Shown here: piece after piece, positions 1 to 7,555 of the stretch
How positions within the stretch are numbered: position 1 is the first letter of the stretch
Layout of the letters: the number at the start of each line of letters is the position of its first letter
Assembly (NCBI GenBank): GCA_049522565.1
Contig: JBEKNT010000086.1
Span: 1-19,246 of the forward strand
Source: JASHVB01 sp049522565
GTDB lineage: Bacteria > Pseudomonadota > Alphaproteobacteria > Acetobacterales > Acetobacteraceae
Reading direction: 5' to 3'
DNA length: 19,246 bases
Translations under genes and position numbers: made by a program
Notes under the pieces: generated by a model
What the model was told of the DNA's origin: nothing
Seen by the model: the letters and a program-made list of their open reading frames with translations, nothing else
Database searches by the model: none

Positions 1-48
1 GCACGGACGATCGTGCACAGATGGCCGGGTCAGGACCGGCCATGACGA
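1..48. repeat. Family A palindromic repeat, partial copy at window edge
   Basis: Positions 21-43 form a hairpin with 8-base arms (ATGGCCGG / CCGGCCAT) around a 7-base loop, followed by GACG. A smaller hairpin GCACG/CGTGC lies at 1-16. The hairpin plus the CATGACG tail matches the right half of the fuller copies at 4286-4378 and 16763-16880, so this looks like the right half of the same dispersed element, with the left half beyond the window or lost. It ends about 20 bases before ribH. No coding function is implied. Confidence 0.6.
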
Positions 49-69
49 GGGGACGGCTGGAACGACGCC

Positions 70-552
70 ATGAGTACCGAGGACGCCCCGCTCCCATCCG
101 CGCCGCGCGTCGAGGGTCCGTCGCCGCATCTCTTGCTGGTGCGCGCGCCGTACTACCGTGCCGTGGTGGACGGTTTGACCGATGGCGGAACGCGCATTCT
201 GCGCGAAGCCGGGGCAACGTTCGAAATCCTCGACATCGCCGGGGCGTTCGAACTGCCGCAGGCGATCCGCATCGCGTTGCGCGGGGGGAAAAAGTTCGAC
301 GGATTCGTGGCGCTCGGCTGCATCATTCGCGGCGAGACCGACCACTACGACTTCATCTGCCGCGCCACGATGGAAGGATTGATGAGTGTCGCGCTGCAAT
401 TCGGCATCGCGTTAGGCACCGGATTGCTGACCTGCGATACGTTGGCGCAGGCCGAGGCGCGCTCCAGCGCGGACGGCTTCAACAAGGGTGCGGAAGCCGC
501 CGCGGCGGCCTTATTGCAGATCAACGCCGCACGCCGCCTCGGCGCGGTCTGA
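70..552 (+). CDS. ribH: 6,7-dimethyl-8-ribityllumazine synthase (RibH)
   Basis: The 160-residue product is the cytosolic enzyme that condenses 5-amino-6-ribitylamino-uracil with 3,4-dihydroxy-2-butanone 4-phosphate, the step before riboflavin synthase. Visible family motifs are GAFELP at residues 58-63, the phosphate-binding and catalytic stretch CIIRGETDHYD at 84-94 with catalytic His92, and GLLTCDTLAQA near 118-128. The length is normal for the family. The ATG at 70 gives a 20-residue N-terminal extension before the first beta strand, as in many alphaproteobacterial homologues, but no strong Shine-Dalgarno is visible. nusB follows 5 bases after the stop. The ribH-nusB pairing is common in Alphaproteobacteria and suggests one transcript, probably continuing from riboflavin genes to the left of the window. 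Confidence 0.96.
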   Translation: MSTEDAPLPSAPRVEGPSPHLLLVRAPYYRAVVDGLTDGGTRILREAGATFEILDIAGAFELPQAIRIALRGGKKFDGFVALGCIIRGETDHYDFICRATMEGLMSVALQFGIALGTGLLTCDTLAQAEARSSADGFNKGAEAAAAALLQINAARRLGAV

Positions 553-557
553 CGTCG

Positions 558-1049
558 ATGGCGCAAGCCCCTCCGAAACCGCGGCGCCGGCCGCGCACCG
601 CATCGCGCGTCGCCGCGGTGCAGGCGCTGTTCCAGAGTGAGCAGGGGCCGGAGAATGCCGAGACGGTGATTGATCAGTTCGTGCGGCATCGGTTGGGCGA
701 ATTGCCCGGCACCGGCGGCTTCGAGGATGGCCGCGTGCCGGATGCGGAGGTGCCACTGTTCGCGCGCATCGTGCGTTCCGCGGTGCGCCAGCAGGACACG
801 ATCGATCGCATGGTGACGGAGGCGTTGCCGTCCGACTGGCCGCTGGCGCGCATCGACCCGGTGCTGCGCGCGTTGTTGCGCGCCGGCGGCGGCGAGCTGG
901 CCATGCCGGACGGGGCACCGGCGAAGGTGGTGATCAACGAGTATCTCGACGTGGCGCGGGGATTCTTCGACGGTCCCGAGCCGGGGCTGGCGAATGCAGT
1001 GCTCGACCGGATGGCGCGGCTGCTGCGGCCAGCGGAGTTCGCAGGTTAG
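558..1049 (+). CDS. nusB: Transcription antitermination factor NusB
   Basis: The 163-residue product is the RNA-binding NusB subunit that, with NusE/S10, binds boxA and supports antitermination on rRNA operons. The basic N-terminus (PRRRPRTASRVAAVQALFQ) is the arginine-rich RNA-binding start and first helix of the family. The C-terminal part carries the typical VVINEYLDVARGFF and LANAVLDRMAR helices. An insert-like stretch near residues 50-64 (GTGGFEDGRVPDAEV) replaces a short loop, as is usual in alphaproteobacterial NusB. The start at 558 lies 5 bases after the ribH stop, which indicates a shared transcript. A longer reading frame opening at 21 reads through ribH out of frame and is not the real start. 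Confidence 0.95.
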   Translation: MAQAPPKPRRRPRTASRVAAVQALFQSEQGPENAETVIDQFVRHRLGELPGTGGFEDGRVPDAEVPLFARIVRSAVRQQDTIDRMVTEALPSDWPLARIDPVLRALLRAGGGELAMPDGAPAKVVINEYLDVARGFFDGPEPGLANAVLDRMARLLRPAEFAG

Positions 1050-1360
1050 CGCACGATAACGGCAGGGGCCACCGCCGAGAGACCAAGCAGCAGGGTTGCT
1101 CTGGCGTAAAGCCCGACGCGCGGCTGAGAAGGAACATGCATCTCTGCCTATTGAGCGGGCGGGACGATCGGCCCGCAGCGATCCGAAGATCCCGCCTCGG
1201 GCTTACAGGAAAAGCCGGTGAACGCCGCGCCGCGCAAGCCGCGTGGCACATGGCGCCCGGACGTACGGTAGCATCCGCGCGTCACCCGCCGGCCTGCACT
1301 TTTGACACCGCTCGCCCGCGGCGCTTTCCTCGCCGGACGAAACGCGAGGAAGGCGGACAA
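1050..1360. other. Intergenic region upstream of the CoA-transferase
   Basis: This gap of about 310 bases separates nusB from the CoA-transferase. The CoA-transferase frame is open back to an ATG at 1136, but the 75 extra residues are arginine-rich, have no family similarity and precede the conserved N-terminus, so I treat them as untranslated. It contains a good -35-like hexamer at 1302-1307. No RNA gene or convincing riboswitch fold was found. Confidence 0.5.
1302..1330 (+). promoter_or_regulatory. Candidate sigma-70 promoter for the CoA-transferase/MaoC pair
   Basis: A perfect TTGACA lies at 1302-1307 and is followed after 17 bases by TTTCCT at 1325-1330, a poor match to the -10 consensus. 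The position, about 30 bases before the GTG start, would suit a promoter for the downstream pair. The weak -10 element keeps confidence low. Confidence 0.3.
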
Positions 1361-2536
1361 GTGCGACCCCTGGAAGGCATGCGCGTCATCGCGCTGGAGC
1401 ATGCGGTGGCGGCGCCGATTTGCAGCCGTCACCTGGCCGATCTCGGCGCCGACGTCATCAAGATCGAGCGCCCGGGCGAGGGCGATTTCGCGCGCGCCTA
1501 CGACAGCTTCGTGCACGGTCAGTCCAGCCATTTCGTCTGGCTCAACCGCGCCAAGCGGTCGGTCACGCTGGACCTGAAGCACGACCAGGCAGGCGATGTG
1601 CTCGACCGTCTGCTGCAAGGCGCCGACGTGCTGCTGCAGAATCTGGCGCCCGGCGCGGCCGCGCGACTCGGCTTGTCGCATGCGGCGCTGAAGCCGCGCC
1701 ATCCCAAGCTGGTGGTGTGCGACATCTCCGGTTACGGCGAGTCAGGCCCGCTGGCGCGGAAGAAGGCCTACGATCTGCTGATCCAGGCGGAATCCGGCCT
1801 GATCAGCGTTACCGGTACGCCGGAGACGCCCTCGCGCGTCGGTATCTCGGCGGCCGACATCGCCACCGGGATGTACGCGCTTACCGGCATCCTGTCGGCT
1901 CTGCTGCGACGTTCGCGATCCGGCGAGGGTGCCAATGTGAAGATCGCCATGCTTGATGCGCTGGGCGAATGGATGGTCTATCCGATGTACCGCGCCGCCT
2001 ATGGCAACTCGCCGCTGCCGCGCGAGCCGGGCGGCCATCCCGCGCTGGCGCCGTATGGCGCGCATCGCACCAAGGACGGACAGGTGATCTTCGGGTTGCA
2101 GAACGAGCGCGAGTGGAAGGTATTCTGTGCGAAGGTGCTGCGCCGGCCGGAGGTGGAGACCGATCCGCGCTTCGTCACGATGAACGACCGCCGCGAGAAC
2201 CGCCGCGCGCTGACCGCGCTGATCGAGGATTGCTTCGCGACGATGACGTCGCTGGACGTGGTCGCCGTGCTGGATGCGGCGGGCATTGCCAACGGACGGC
2301 TGAACCAGTCGATGGATGTCTGGAACCACGAACAGTTCGCCGCGCGCGACAAGTGGCGCGAGGTGAACACCCCGGCCGGCCCGGTGCGCGCGCTGCTGCC
2401 GCCGTTCACCTTCACCGACCAGGAAGCGGTGATGGGCGACGTGCCGTCGCTCGGCCAGCACACCGACGAAGTGCTGCGCGAACTCGGCTATGGCGCGGCG
2501 GAGATCGCCGGGTTGCGTGCGGCCGGGGCGGTATGA
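1361..2536 (+). CDS. CaiB/BaiF family (class III) CoA-transferase
   Basis: The 391-residue product belongs to the class III CoA-transferases, which move CoA between carboxylic acids through an aspartyl intermediate. The N-terminus (PLEGMRVIALEHAVAAPICSR) and the LADLGADVIKIERPGEGD stretch at residues 25-42 are the family CoA-binding opening. YDLLIQAESGL around 137-147 carries the predicted catalytic Asp138, and GISAADIATGMYA at 161-173 is also typical. I chose the GTG at 1361 because GAGGAAGGCGGA lies just upstream at suitable spacing and the conserved region starts there. The stop overlaps the ATG of the MaoC gene (ATGA), so the two are translationally coupled. The acid substrate cannot be read from sequence. 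Succinyl-CoA-dependent activation of a branched dicarboxylate such as mesaconate, itaconate or citramalate is one possibility suggested by the hydratase partner. Confidence 0.9.
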   Translation: MRPLEGMRVIALEHAVAAPICSRHLADLGADVIKIERPGEGDFARAYDSFVHGQSSHFVWLNRAKRSVTLDLKHDQAGDVLDRLLQGADVLLQNLAPGAAARLGLSHAALKPRHPKLVVCDISGYGESGPLARKKAYDLLIQAESGLISVTGTPETPSRVGISAADIATGMYALTGILSALLRRSRSGEGANVKIAMLDALGEWMVYPMYRAAYGNSPLPREPGGHPALAPYGAHRTKDGQVIFGLQNEREWKVFCAKVLRRPEVETDPRFVTMNDRRENRRALTALIEDCFATMTSLDVVAVLDAAGIANGRLNQSMDVWNHEQFAARDKWREVNTPAGPVRALLPPFTFTDQEAVMGDVPSLGQHTDEVLRELGYGAAEIAGLRAAGAV

Positions 2537-3045
2537 GCAGCTTCGATCCCGCCGCGCACCGCATGGTGCCGGAACAACGTTACTTCGACGACTTTCGACC
2601 GGGCGAGCGCTTTGTATTGCCAAGCCGGACGATGACCGACGGGATGTTCGCCGCATTCCAGGCGGCCAGCGGTGACAATCATCCGGTGCACTATGATGCG
2701 GAATACTGCCGCCGGCATGGCATGCCGGGCATGCTGGCGCACGGCTTCCAGACGCTGATCCAGACCGCTGCCGGGGCGGGATTGTTCCCGTTCCTGACCG
2801 AGGACTCCCTGGTCGGGTTCCTCGAACAATCGAGCCGGTTCCTGAAGCCTGTGTTTGCCGGCGATACGCTGTACGCGGCGCTGGAGGTGGACGAGCTGAC
2901 ACCGAATCGCTCGACCGGCGTGGTCGGGCTGCGCAGCACGGTGCACAACCAGCGTGGCGAGCTGGTGCTGGAGGGGCGGCAGCGCTACCTGCTGCGGCGG
3001 CGCGGTACGCAACCTCTCCCGCCTGCGGTTCAACCCCGCGCGTAG
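2533..3045 (+). CDS. MaoC-like hot-dog acyl-CoA hydratase/dehydratase
   Basis: The 170-residue product has a single hot-dog domain of the MaoC/(R)-specific enoyl-CoA hydratase type. The motif ASGDNHPVHYD at residues 45-55 gives the Asp48/His53 catalytic pair with the spacing known from hydratase-2 enzymes. MLAHGFQT near 74-81 is the usual next conserved segment. It overlaps the CoA-transferase stop by four bases (ATGA), so the product likely acts on the acyl-CoA made by its partner. The domain appears to finish near RYLLRRR (about residue 157). The last 13 or so residues and the stop lie in a dispersed palindromic repeat at 3012-3057, so the C-terminus was probably rewritten by repeat insertion. 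Mesaconyl- or itaconyl-CoA hydration is plausible but not proven. Confidence 0.88.
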   Translation: MSSFDPAAHRMVPEQRYFDDFRPGERFVLPSRTMTDGMFAAFQAASGDNHPVHYDAEYCRRHGMPGMLAHGFQTLIQTAAGAGLFPFLTEDSLVGFLEQSSRFLKPVFAGDTLYAALEVDELTPNRSTGVVGLRSTVHNQRGELVLEGRQRYLLRRRGTQPLPPAVQPRA

Positions 3046-3057
3046 CGCCGGAGAGGT
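3012..3057. repeat. Family B palindromic repeat, copy 1 (end of the MaoC gene)
   Basis: ACCTCTCC at 3012-3019 pairs with GGAGAGGT at 3050-3057, with imperfect inner pairing. The element matches the other family B copies at 6673-6697 and 13267-13439. It contains the TAG stop of the MaoC gene and encodes its last residues. Confidence 0.6.
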
Positions 3058-3697
3058 ACCCCAGCCGCCGCCGATACAGCACGGTCAGCCGCTCCCGATG
3101 TCGTTCAGCGCCCAGCTTGTCGCAGCACCAGCGCTGCGGGAAGGCGAAGCCGTGTTGCACCAGGGCCCATCCCGGCCAACCCCAATTCCCTGATGTCAGG
3201 AGGTTTTTCGAGCGATTGCTCCGGGTTCTCGACCTGTCCAGCAGGACATCCCAGGCGTGGCTGGACATGATCGCGCAGGAACCGACTGGTGACGGGCAGG
3301 GTTATCGGCTCCGTTCCCGCGCCACCAATGGCGCGGCTTCGACCGGCGCCGCGCCGACGCAGATGCTCGGAGAAGCCATCCATAGTGACCTGCGCGGCCT
3401 GGAGGGGTTCTGCACGGTTTTCGGCGAAGGTCCCGACCGATCGGAATCTGGTTGTGTTTCCGGATCTTCTCCGGCCCGGTTGCTTCGTGGAATACGCAGG
3501 GGACGAAGCCGAGCGTGCCTATCGGATCGATCACGACGACCCCGACGGTCGCAGCATCCGCCAAGGTGCGATGCCAGGGGTGGGAAATACCTGGAGGCGC
3601 CGTGGCGTTGCTTTGGAGCCACCGCAAATTCCGCAGCTTCCTGGACGACAAGCCATCGGCTAGGCTGCCACTCCAGGCGCCGAGGGGAGCGTGCGGC
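3058..3697. other. 640-base region with no supportable gene, possibly decayed
   Basis: Several overlapping frames are open on both strands, but none has a recognisable domain, a good ribosome binding site or conserved start context. On the minus strand three different frames in succession carry more protein-like stretches (VGVVVIDPIGTLGFVPCVF near 3510-3570, TSRFLRDHVQPRLGCPAGQ near 3240-3300, WALVQHGFAFPQRWC near 3120-3170), which could be the remains of a frameshifted gene. I could not identify a family. The codon pattern is less regular than in the flanking genes. Confidence 0.4.
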
Positions 3698-4255
3698 ATG
3701 GAACCGGTGGTGCGGGTCAGCGTCACGGTCACCTTCTTGCGGATGGACCGTCCTCCGGCCGAGGCGGCACCCGCCCTGCCGCCCGGCTGCCATATGGTGC
3801 GGGTCGAGGCGTGCAGCGTGCCATTCTATCGCTACCTCTACAACACGGTGGGCGCCGATTACGTGTGGTGGCTGCGCCGGGCGACGCTGGACCACGATCT
3901 GGCGGTGCTGTTGCGTGATCCTCTGGTGACGATCCACGTGCTTTACGCGGGCGGCGAGCCGGCCGGGTTCTTCGAGCTGGACGCGCGCTTCTGGCCGGAC
4001 ATCAACCTCAGCTATTTCGGCCTGATGCCGCACGCGATCGGCAGCGGCATGGGCTACGCATTCCTGCGCCAGGCGGTGGATACGGTGTGGCGGCAGGGCG
4101 CGCGCGGGATGACCGTGAACACCTGCACCGCCGACCATGCCCGGGCGCTGCCAACCTATCTGCGGGCCGGGTTCCACGTCACAAGGCAGGTGCGCGAGAT
4201 ATGGAACGTGCCAACCCGGCTGGGGCTGCGGATCCCGGATCATCTGCGGGCGTGA
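3698..4255 (+). CDS. GNAT family N-acetyltransferase
   Basis: The 185-residue product fits the GNAT fold: a central sheet, the acetyl-CoA pyrophosphate loop HAIGSGMGYAFL with GSGMG at residues 115-119, and a closing segment HARALPTYLRAGF at 147-159 that matches the family C-terminal strand and helix. The ATG at 3698 is preceded by GAGGGGAG at about 10 bases and begins where homology-like sequence starts. The frame is open further upstream but without conserved character. It stands alone: the upstream region has no supportable gene and a dispersed repeat follows. The acceptor substrate (amino acid, small amine or protein) is not predictable from the sequence. Confidence 0.87.
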   Translation: MEPVVRVSVTVTFLRMDRPPAEAAPALPPGCHMVRVEACSVPFYRYLYNTVGADYVWWLRRATLDHDLAVLLRDPLVTIHVLYAGGEPAGFFELDARFWPDINLSYFGLMPHAIGSGMGYAFLRQAVDTVWRQGARGMTVNTCTADHARALPTYLRAGFHVTRQVREIWNVPTRLGLRIPDHLRA

Positions 4256-4285
4256 GTCCCACCATTATGGCCGGCGTGACTCCCC

Positions 4286-4378
4286 ACGTCATGGTGGCGG
4301 GCGAAGGCCCGCCATCCACGGCTTTCCGGCGTGCCGCCACGGGCGGTCGTGTATGGCGGGCCTTCGCACGCCATGACG
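4286..4378. repeat. Family A palindromic repeat, full inverted doublet
   Basis: The left unit at 4286-4315 (ACGTCATGG ... GCCCGCCAT) and the right unit at 4353-4378 (ATGGCGGGC ... CATGACG) are inverted copies of each other separated by about 37 bases. Each unit is itself palindromic, so a long cruciform or RNA hairpin can form. It lies between the GNAT gene and folP, with its right end 7 bases before the folP ATG. The layout resembles REP doublets (REPINs). Confidence 0.75.
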
Positions 4379-4385
4379 CGGAAGT

Positions 4386-5219
4386 ATGACCAGCGCCATC
4401 ACCTGGGCCGGCCTGTCGCTCGACCGGACGCGCGTGATGGGGGTGCTGAACGTCACGCCGGACAGCTTCAGCGACGGGGGAAAACACCGCGACCCGCAGC
4501 GTGCCGTCGCCGCCGGCTTGGCGATGGCAGCGGCGGGCGCCGACATCGTGGACGTGGGCGGCGAGAGCACCCGGCCCGGCGCCCCGCCCGTCGCACCGCA
4601 TGACGAGCGCACCCGCGTGGTGCCGGTGATCCGCGCACTGGCCGCCGCGGGCGTCAAAGTCTCGATCGACACGCGCAACGCCGCGACGATGGAAGCCGCG
4701 CTGGATGCCGGCGCCGCCATCGTCAACGACATCTCCGCCCTGACGCACGACCCCGCCGCCGCCGCGCTCATTGCGGCGCGCGGCTGTCCGGTCGTGCTGA
4801 TGCATATGCGCGGCGATCCGACGACGATGAACGCGTGCGCTGTCTATGCCGACATCGCCCGCGAGGTCGCGGACGAACTCGCCGCGCGCATCACCGCCGC
4901 CGAACAGGCCGGTATCGCCCGCGACTCGATCGCCATCGACCCCGGCATCGGCTTCGCCAAGCTGGCGCCGCAGTCGCTCGAGCTGCTGCGCCGCCTGCCC
5001 TCGCTTGCCGTGTTGCGCCGGCCCATCCTGGTGGGTGTCTCGCGCAAATCCTTCATCGGCCGCACCGGCGACGAACCCGACCCGCAGCGACGGCTGCCGG
5101 GCTCGCTGGCCGCCGGGCTGTTTGCCGTCTCCCGCGGCGCGCATATCCTGCGCGTGCACGACGTTCCGGAGACCGTCCAGGCACTCAAGCTGTGGGGTGC
5201 TCTGGTCTCCCCCGCGTGA
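4386..5219 (+). CDS. folP: Dihydropteroate synthase (FolP)
   Basis: The 277-residue TIM-barrel enzyme joins 6-hydroxymethyl-7,8-dihydropterin pyrophosphate to p-aminobenzoate, making dihydropteroate for folate. It is the sulfonamide target. All diagnostic motifs are present: NVTPDSFSDGG at 22-32, DVGGESTRPGA at 56-66, SIDTRNAATMEAAL at 93-106, NDISAL at 114-119, IDPGIGFAK at 184-192, VSRKSFIG at 218-225 with substrate-binding Lys221, and LRVHDV at 255-260 with His258. The length is normal. The ATG is only 7 bases after a family A repeat and has no strong Shine-Dalgarno, so the repeat may have altered its leader. glmM follows after 65 bases, a gene order common in Proteobacteria. Confidence 0.96.
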   Translation: MTSAITWAGLSLDRTRVMGVLNVTPDSFSDGGKHRDPQRAVAAGLAMAAAGADIVDVGGESTRPGAPPVAPHDERTRVVPVIRALAAAGVKVSIDTRNAATMEAALDAGAAIVNDISALTHDPAAAALIAARGCPVVLMHMRGDPTTMNACAVYADIAREVADELAARITAAEQAGIARDSIAIDPGIGFAKLAPQSLELLRRLPSLAVLRRPILVGVSRKSFIGRTGDEPDPQRRLPGSLAAGLFAVSRGAHILRVHDVPETVQALKLWGALVSPA

Positions 5220-5284
5220 GGCGCGCTTCCCCGCCGACGCCTCGCCGCGCTACACCCGGCGCATCGATTCGCGACGGAGATGGG

Positions 5285-6655
5285 ATGACCAAATCCAGAC
5301 GGCTGTTCGGCACCGACGGCATTCGCGGCAAGGCCAATTCCGAGCCAATGACCGCGGGGATCGCGCTGCGCCTCGGCCAGGCCGCCGGCCTGCTGTTCAC
5401 CCGCGGCAACCACCGCCACCGGGTGGTGATCGGCAAGGACACGCGGCTGTCCGGCTACATGATCGAGCCAGCCCTCACCGCCGGCTTCATCGGCGCCGGC
5501 ATGGATGTCACCCTGCTCGGCCCGCTGCCCACGCCGGCGGTTGCCATGCTGACCCATAGCCTGCGCGCCGATCTTGGGGTGATGATCTCCGCCTCGCACA
5601 ATCCGTTCGAGGACAACGGCATCAAGCTGTTCGGCCCGGACGGCAGCAAGCTGTCGGACGCGACCGAGGCCGAGATCGAGGCGATGATGGACAGCACGTT
5701 CGCCACGCGTCTCGCCGCGCCGGCCGCGCTGGGCCGCGCCTCGCGCCTGGACGACGCCGGGGGGCGCTATATCGAGGCGGCCAAAGCCAGCTTCCCGCGC
5801 GGCCTGCGGCTGGACGATCTGAAGATCGTCATCGATTGCGCCAACGGCGCCGGCTACCGGGTCGCGCCGACCGTGCTGTGGGAACTGGGCGCCACCGTCA
5901 TTCCGGTGGGTGTCGCGCCGGACGGGTTCAACATCAACAAGGGCTGCGGCTCGACCACGCCCGAATACCTCTGCGCCCAGGTGGTGGAGCATGGCGCGCA
6001 TCTCGGGATCGCTTTGGACGGTGACGCCGACCGTGTGGCGATGGCGGACGAGCATGGCGAGCTGATCGACGGCGACCAGATCCTGGCGCTGATCGCCCGG
6101 TCATGGGACGAGGCCGAGCGGCTGCACGGCGGCGGCATCGTCGCGACCGTGATGTCGAACCTTGGGCTCGAGCGGTTCCTGCGCGACGCGGGCCTGGCGT
6201 TGCATCGCACCCAGGTCGGCGACCGCTACGTAGCGGAGCGGATGCGCGCCGTCGGCGCCAATGTTGGCGGCGAGCAATCCGGCCACGTCATCCTGTCGGA
6301 CTTCGCCACCACCGGCGACGGATTGCTGGCCGCGTTGCAGGTGCTGGCGGTGATCGTGGAGCAAGGGCGGCCGGCGAGCGAGGTGTGCCGGGTGTTCACG
6401 CCGCTGCCGCAGCGGCTGAAGAACGTGCGGTTCACCGGGGTCTCGCCGTTGCAGCATCCGCGCGTGGTGCAGGCGGTCGCTGCCATGGAGGCATCGTTGC
6501 AAGGGGCTGGCCGGCTGCTGATACGCGAAAGCGGCACCGAGCCGCTGGTCCGGGTGATGGCGGAGGCGGAAGACGAGACGACGGTGGGCCGTGTCGTGGA
6601 CGAGTTGTGCGCCGTCATCGCCGACGTGGCGCGCGCACGCGAGGACGCGGTTTGA
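5285..6655 (+). CDS. glmM: Phosphoglucosamine mutase (GlmM)
   Basis: The 456-residue enzyme interconverts glucosamine 6-phosphate and glucosamine 1-phosphate on the route to UDP-N-acetylglucosamine for peptidoglycan and lipopolysaccharide. Motifs in order are FGTDGIRGKAN near 8-18, the active-site loop MISASHNPFEDNG at 100-112 with phospho-acceptor Ser104, the metal-binding DGDADR at 245-250, the sugar-binding GGEQSGH region, and the phosphate-binding RESGTEPLVRVM starting at about 414. All four functional loops of the alpha-D-phosphohexomutase family are intact. GGAGATGGG precedes the ATG. The stop overlaps the likely TTG start of thiD, so the two are probably co-translated. Confidence 0.97.
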   Translation: MTKSRRLFGTDGIRGKANSEPMTAGIALRLGQAAGLLFTRGNHRHRVVIGKDTRLSGYMIEPALTAGFIGAGMDVTLLGPLPTPAVAMLTHSLRADLGVMISASHNPFEDNGIKLFGPDGSKLSDATEAEIEAMMDSTFATRLAAPAALGRASRLDDAGGRYIEAAKASFPRGLRLDDLKIVIDCANGAGYRVAPTVLWELGATVIPVGVAPDGFNINKGCGSTTPEYLCAQVVEHGAHLGIALDGDADRVAMADEHGELIDGDQILALIARSWDEAERLHGGGIVATVMSNLGLERFLRDAGLALHRTQVGDRYVAERMRAVGANVGGEQSGHVILSDFATTGDGLLAALQVLAVIVEQGRPASEVCRVFTPLPQRLKNVRFTGVSPLQHPRVVQAVAAMEASLQGAGRLLIRESGTEPLVRVMAEAEDETTVGRVVDELCAVIADVARAREDAV

Positions 6656-7485
6656 ACCCCTCCCGCTGCGCGACCTCTCCCGCGCGGCGGGAGAGGTGTA
6701 TCGTCCTCGCCATCGCCGGATCGGATTCCGGCGGCGGGGCGGGGATTCAGGCCGACATCAAGACGATCACCATGCTCGGCGCCTACGCCGCCACCGCGAT
6801 CACCGCGCTGACCGCGCAGGACACGCTGGGGGTGCACGCGATCCATAGAGTGCCGCCGGACTTCGTCGCGCGCCAGATCGCGGTGGTGCTGGACGACATC
6901 GGCGCGGACGCGGTGAAGACCGGCATGCTGGGCGACGTGGCGACGATCGAGGCGGTCGCCGACGCGCTGACCCGGCACGCGCCGGGTGTGCCATTGGTGG
7001 TCGATCCGGTGATGGTCGCCAAGGGTGGCGCGTCGCTGCTGCGGGACGATGCGGTCGCCGCCCTGACCCGGCTTCTGCTGCCGATGGCGAGCCTGGTCAC
7101 GCCGAACCTGCCCGAGGCGGAAGTGCTGTCCGGCCTCGTCATCCAGGACCTCGACGCGATGCGCCGGGCCGCGGCAGCATTGCTCGGGCTGGGAGTGCCG
7201 GCGGTGCTGCTGAAGGGCGGCCACCTGCCGGGCGATGAGGTGGTGGATCTGCTGGTGACCGCCGACGGTTGCGAGGCGTTCGCCGCGCCTCGGATCGTCT
7301 CCCGCCACACGCATGGGACCGGCTGCACGCTGGCCAGCGCCATCGCCACCGGACTGGCGCAGGGCATGACGCTGCGCGACGCGGTGCTTCGCGCGCGCGC
7401 GTATGTTCGGGCGGCGATCGCAACGGCACCCGGGATCGGCCAAGGACACGGGCCACTGAACCACTGGGTTGCCCCGGTGGAGTGA
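6652..7485 (+). CDS. thiD: Hydroxymethylpyrimidine/phosphomethylpyrimidine kinase (ThiD)
   Basis: The ribokinase-fold enzyme phosphorylates HMP and HMP-phosphate in thiamine pyrimidine synthesis. Motifs are IAGSDSGGGAGIQADIK at residues 21-37, QDTLGVHAI at 56-64, DAVKTGML at 86-93, VVDPVMVAKGG at 116-126, VTPNLPEAEVL at 149-159 and the anion-hole HGTGCTLASAI at 221-231. The core and length are normal. The start is unusual: no in-frame ATG or GTG exists between the glmM stop and the conserved core. The only plausible initiator is TTG at 6652, overlapping the glmM TGA, giving 277 residues. About 17 N-terminal residues before the core are encoded by a family B palindromic repeat and are not family-like. 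A non-standard ATC start nearer the core is the alternative. Confidence 0.92.
   Translation: MNPSRCATSPARRERCIVLAIAGSDSGGGAGIQADIKTITMLGAYAATAITALTAQDTLGVHAIHRVPPDFVARQIAVVLDDIGADAVKTGMLGDVATIEAVADALTRHAPGVPLVVDPVMVAKGGASLLRDDAVAALTRLLLPMASLVTPNLPEAEVLSGLVIQDLDAMRRAAAALLGLGVPAVLLKGGHLPGDEVVDLLVTADGCEAFAAPRIVSRHTHGTGCTLASAIATGLAQGMTLRDAVLRARAYVRAAIATAPGIGQGHGPLNHWVAPVE
6673..6697. repeat. Family B palindromic repeat, copy 2 (thiD 5' end)
   Basis: A perfect 11-base palindrome, ACCTCTCCCGC at 6673-6683 and GCGGGAGAGGT at 6687-6697, surrounds a 3-base loop. A partial extra copy (CCCCTCCCGC) lies just upstream. It sits inside the predicted N-terminal coding region of thiD, and its hairpin would lie just downstream of the TTG start in mRNA. 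Confidence 0.75.
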
Positions 7486-7555
7486 CCGCAATGCGCGGTG
7501 GCGGAATGCCCTGCGATTTTCCGCTCCGCACCCGATACGTCCGTCGCGCCGGTTT

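Noticed and set aside
1190..1300. Possible cobalamin-type riboswitch (GGAAAAGCCGGTGAACGCCG) upstream of the CoA-transferase
   Set aside because: Only a loose resemblance to one conserved block; the downstream B12-box and the remaining core elements are missing.
1742..3268. 508-residue minus-strand open frame
   Set aside because: It lies opposite the well-supported CoA-transferase and MaoC genes; its composition is arginine- and alanine-rich shadow sequence from the GC-skewed third codon positions.
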